This document shows positions 13,281-15,432 of a DNA stretch of 15,432 bases, piece by piece. Each line of letters opens with the position of its first letter. The first letter of the stretch is position 1. The notes beneath the pieces were generated by a model. It was not told the origin of the DNA. It was given only the letters and a program-made list of their open reading frames with translations, and ran no database searches. Source of the stretch: Muribaculaceae bacterium (GTDB lineage: Bacteria; Bacteroidota; Bacteroidia; Bacteroidales; Muribaculaceae); contig VSPW01000255.1 of the NCBI GenBank assembly GCA_009775535.1, positions 1 through 15,432 on the forward strand, written 5' to 3'. A program made the position numbers and the translations under genes.

Positions 13281-13586
13281 CTACACTTTGATTTCCACCT
13301 CTACACCGCTGGGGAGTTCAAGCTTCATCAGCGCGTCCACAGTCTTGGCTGTAGAGTTGTAGATATCGATAAGGCGCTTGAACGATGACAGCTGGAACTG
13401 CTCACGCGACTTCTTGTTGACGAAAGTCGAGCGGTTGACTGTAAAGATACGTTTGTGTGTAGGCAGGGGGATCGGTCCGCTTGTTACCGCACCTGTAGCC
13501 TTCACTGTCTTTACGATCTTCTCTGCTGACTTGTCAACCAGATTATGGTCGTAAGATTTGAGTTTGATTCTGATTTTCTGGCTCAT
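13281..13586 (-). CDS. rpsJ: 30S ribosomal protein S10 (uS10)
   Basis: 30S head protein; in E. coli it is also the NusE partner in antitermination. Starting at the ATG at 13586 gives the standard 101 residues, beginning MSQKIRIKLKSYDHNLVDKS. An in-frame ATG at 13640 would add 18 unconserved residues overlapping fusA and is rejected. Motifs are SGPIPLPTHKRIFTVNRS (36-53, the loop that contacts rRNA) and KSREQFQLSSFKRLIDI at about 59-75. It starts 23 bp after fusA with no promoter motif or Shine-Dalgarno sequence, so it is probably carried on the fusA message. Confidence 0.97.
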   Translation of the reverse strand: MSQKIRIKLKSYDHNLVDKSAEKIVKTVKATGAVTSGPIPLPTHKRIFTVNRSTFVNKKSREQFQLSSFKRLIDIYNSTAKTVDALMKLELPSGVEVEIKV

Positions 13587-13609
13587 ATTGTGATGTGATT
13601 TTTTTGATT

Positions 13610-15432
13610 TTACTTCAAGAGGTCCACACGGCCCTGGCATTCAGCAAGGACGTTCTTGGCAATAGAGTTGCTGACTTCTGAATAGTGGCTGAAAGTCATT
13701 GTTGAGGTGGCACGGCCGGATGTGATAGTACGCAACGCTGTAACGTAGCCAAACATCTCAGCCAGCGGGGCCTTTGCCTTTACGACACGTGCGCCGGAAC
13801 GGGCTGTCTCCATGCCCTCTACCTGGCCGCGGCGCTTGTTAAGGTCACCGATGACATCACCCATCGATTCCTCGGGTGTAACAACCTCAATCTTCATGAT
13901 AGGCTCAAGGAGCACAGGACCTGCCTTCTCGGAAGCCTTCTTGAATGCCTGGATGGCGCAAAGCTCGAACGACAGCTGGTCAGAGTCCACCGGGTGGAAA
14001 GAACCGTCAATCACTGTCACCTTGAGATGCTCTACAGGATAGCCTGCAAGAACGCCGTTCTTCATTGCATTGGTGAAGCCCTTCTGGATCGACGGGATGA
14101 ATTCCTTAGGAATATTACCGCCCTTCACCTCGTCCACGAACTGGAGGTTGCCCTCGAAGCCTTCGTCAACAGGCTCTACGCGTACAATGATATCAGCGAA
14201 CTTACCACGGCCACCGGTCTGCTTCTTGAACACTTCGCGGAGCTCAACCGGCTGTGTGATGGCTTCTTTATATGTAACCTGGGGACGGCCCTGGTTGCAC
14301 TCAACCTTGAATTCGCGGCGCAGACGGTCGATGATGATATCAAGGTGGAGCTCACCCATACCGGAAATAACGGTCTGGCCAGTCTCCTCATTGGTCTGCA
14401 CACGGAAAGTCGGGTCCTCCTCAGCAAGCTTCTGCAGGCCAACGCCCAGCTTGTCGAGGTCCTTCTGGGTCTTCGGCTCTACAGCGATACCGATAACGGG
14501 ATCTGGGAAGTCCATAGCCTCAAGCACGATGGGTGCATCCTCGGCACACAGGGTATCACCTGTACGGATATCCTTGAAACCTACACCGGCGCCTATATCG
14601 CCACAACCGATCATATCCTTTGCGTTCTGCTTGTTTGAGTGCATCTGGAACAGGCGTGAAACGCGTTCCTTCTTTCCTGAACGGGAGTTGAGCACATAAG
14701 AACCAGCCTCAACATCGCCAGAATATACACGGAAGAAGCACAGACGGCCTACATACGGGTCGGTAGCGATCTTGAATGCGAGGGCACACATGGGAGCTTC
14801 CGAAGACGGCTCACGTGTTACGACCTCATCGGGGTTTCCGGGTACATACCCTTCTACCGCGCCTGCATCGAGAGGGCTGGGAAGATATGCACACACATTG
14901 TCAAGCAGCGGCTGCACGCCCTTGTTCTTGAATGAAGAGCCGCAGATCATAGGCACAACCTGCATCGACAGTGTCGCTGCACGCAGGGCCTTCTTGATTT
15001 CAGCCTCAGTGATTGTAGAGGGGTCATCGAAATACTTTGCCATGAGATCATCGTCGAACTCGGCGATCTTCTCAAGCATCTTGTCGCGGTATTCCTCAGC
15101 CTCTGCAACGAGATTTGCAGGGATTTCCTCGATGGTATAGTCTGCACCCATGGACTCATCGTGCCAGAAGATGGCTTTCATCCTCACAAGGTCAACCACA
15201 CCTTTGAATGTCTCCTCAGCTCCGATAGGTATCTGGATGGGGCAAGGATTTGCACCGAGCACATCCTTAAGCTGGCGCACTACCTCAAAGAAGTTAGCGC
15301 CTGAGCGGTCCATCTTGTTCACATATCCGATACGGGGCACATTATATTTGTCAGCCTGACGCCATACGGTCTCCGACTGAGGCTCAACACCGCCTACCGC
15401 ACAGAATGTGGCGACAGCGCCGTCAAGCACAC
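13610..15432 (-). CDS. fusA: Elongation factor G, N-terminus cut by window edge
   Basis: GTPase that drives translocation and, with RRF, ribosome recycling. The frame is open at 15432 and about 100 N-terminal residues (P-loop and switch regions) lie outside. What is present starts VLDGAVATFCAVGGVEPQSE, with the G4 motif NKMD at about residues 38-41 of the fragment and the G5 region ICGSSFKNKGVQ, which has Ser where most EF-Gs have Ala. Domains II to V follow, including PMCALAFKIATDPYVG, GMGELHLDIIIDRL, the domain IV tip with GSFHPVDSDQLSFEL and the domain V end SGRATSTMTFSHY. The size and sequence fit the main EF-G of the str operon. It is followed 23 bp later by rpsJ, without tuf in between. 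Confidence 0.98.
   Translation of the reverse strand, partial: VLDGAVATFCAVGGVEPQSETVWRQADKYNVPRIGYVNKMDRSGANFFEVVRQLKDVLGANPCPIQIPIGAEETFKGVVDLVRMKAIFWHDESMGADYTIEEIPANLVAEAEEYRDKMLEKIAEFDDDLMAKYFDDPSTITEAEIKKALRAATLSMQVVPMICGSSFKNKGVQPLLDNVCAYLPSPLDAGAVEGYVPGNPDEVVTREPSSEAPMCALAFKIATDPYVGRLCFFRVYSGDVEAGSYVLNSRSGKKERVSRLFQMHSNKQNAKDMIGCGDIGAGVGFKDIRTGDTLCAEDAPIVLEAMDFPDPVIGIAVEPKTQKDLDKLGVGLQKLAEEDPTFRVQTNEETGQTVISGMGELHLDIIIDRLRREFKVECNQGRPQVTYKEAITQPVELREVFKKQTGGRGKFADIIVRVEPVDEGFEGNLQFVDEVKGGNIPKEFIPSIQKGFTNAMKNGVLAGYPVEHLKVTVIDGSFHPVDSDQLSFELCAIQAFKKASEKAGPVLLEPIMKIEVVTPEESMGDVIGDLNKRRGQVEGMETARSGARVVKAKAPLAEMFGYVTALRTITSGRATSTMTFSHYSEVSNSIAKNVLAECQGRVDLLK

Noticed and set aside
13587..13640. 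N-terminal extension of rpsJ from the ATG at 13640
   Set aside because: It would overlap the fusA end and add 18 residues not found in S10; the ATG at 13586 gives the standard 101-residue protein.
13994..14638. Long plus-strand open frames (214 and 209 residues) opposite fusA
   Set aside because: They are codon-bias shadows of a highly conserved gene; no promoter, start signal or recognisable domain.
1..15432. Search for mobile elements, CRISPR arrays, whole tRNAs, defence or biosynthetic genes
   Set aside because: No transposase, integrase, spaced direct repeats, complete tRNA fold or accessory gene was found; apart from short gaps the whole window is accounted for by core translation genes plus secY and map.

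Overview
The window is one uninterrupted stretch of the conserved ribosomal-protein supercluster (end of the str operon, then the S10, spc and alpha operons). All 29 genes lie on the minus strand, so transcription runs from position 15432 down to 1. Taxonomically it points to Bacteroidota, most likely Bacteroidales and perhaps a Muribaculaceae-like gut lineage. The reasons are: fusA directly followed by rpsJ with no tuf between; secY-map-infA-rpmJ with no adk; start codons almost all without a Shine-Dalgarno sequence and preceded by A/T-rich leaders; a TAnnTTTG-type promoter element; and cysteine-poor L36 and S14. The family-level placement is an inference from recalled protein sequences.

Layout in the direction of transcription. 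15432-13610: fusA (EF-G), cut by the window edge and lacking about 100 N-terminal residues. 13586-8372: the S10 block rpsJ-rplC-rplD-rplW-rplB-rpsS-rplV-rpsC-rplP-rpmC-rpsQ. 8365-2895: the spc block rplN-rplX-rplE-rpsN-rpsH-rplF-rplR-rpsE-rpmD-rplO-secY. 2854-1693: map-infA-rpmJ. 1643-1: the alpha block rpsM-rpsK-rpsD, with rpsD missing only about its last 10 residues. rpoA and rplQ would be expected just beyond position 1, and rpsL and rpsG beyond 15432; neither pair is in the window.

The products act together in building and running the translation machine. They supply core proteins of both subunits, the translocation GTPase (EF-G), an initiation factor (IF-1), the main protein-export channel (SecY) and the enzyme that trims the initiator methionine (MetAP). 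Most gaps are 5-50 bp and two junctions overlap by 1 base (TAATG). No intrinsic terminator is visible, so long polycistronic transcripts are likely.

No new biological system is apparent; this is core housekeeping DNA. The items that deserve a second look are all non-coding or fine detail: a 289-bp rpsK-rpsD gap with a 10-bp perfect inverted repeat and a tRNA-T-arm-like fragment; a strong GC-rich hairpin between rpsJ and rplC; a lone canonical AGGAGG before rplF; a Bacteroidota-type -7 element before rpsM; and loss of all four zinc ligands in L36.
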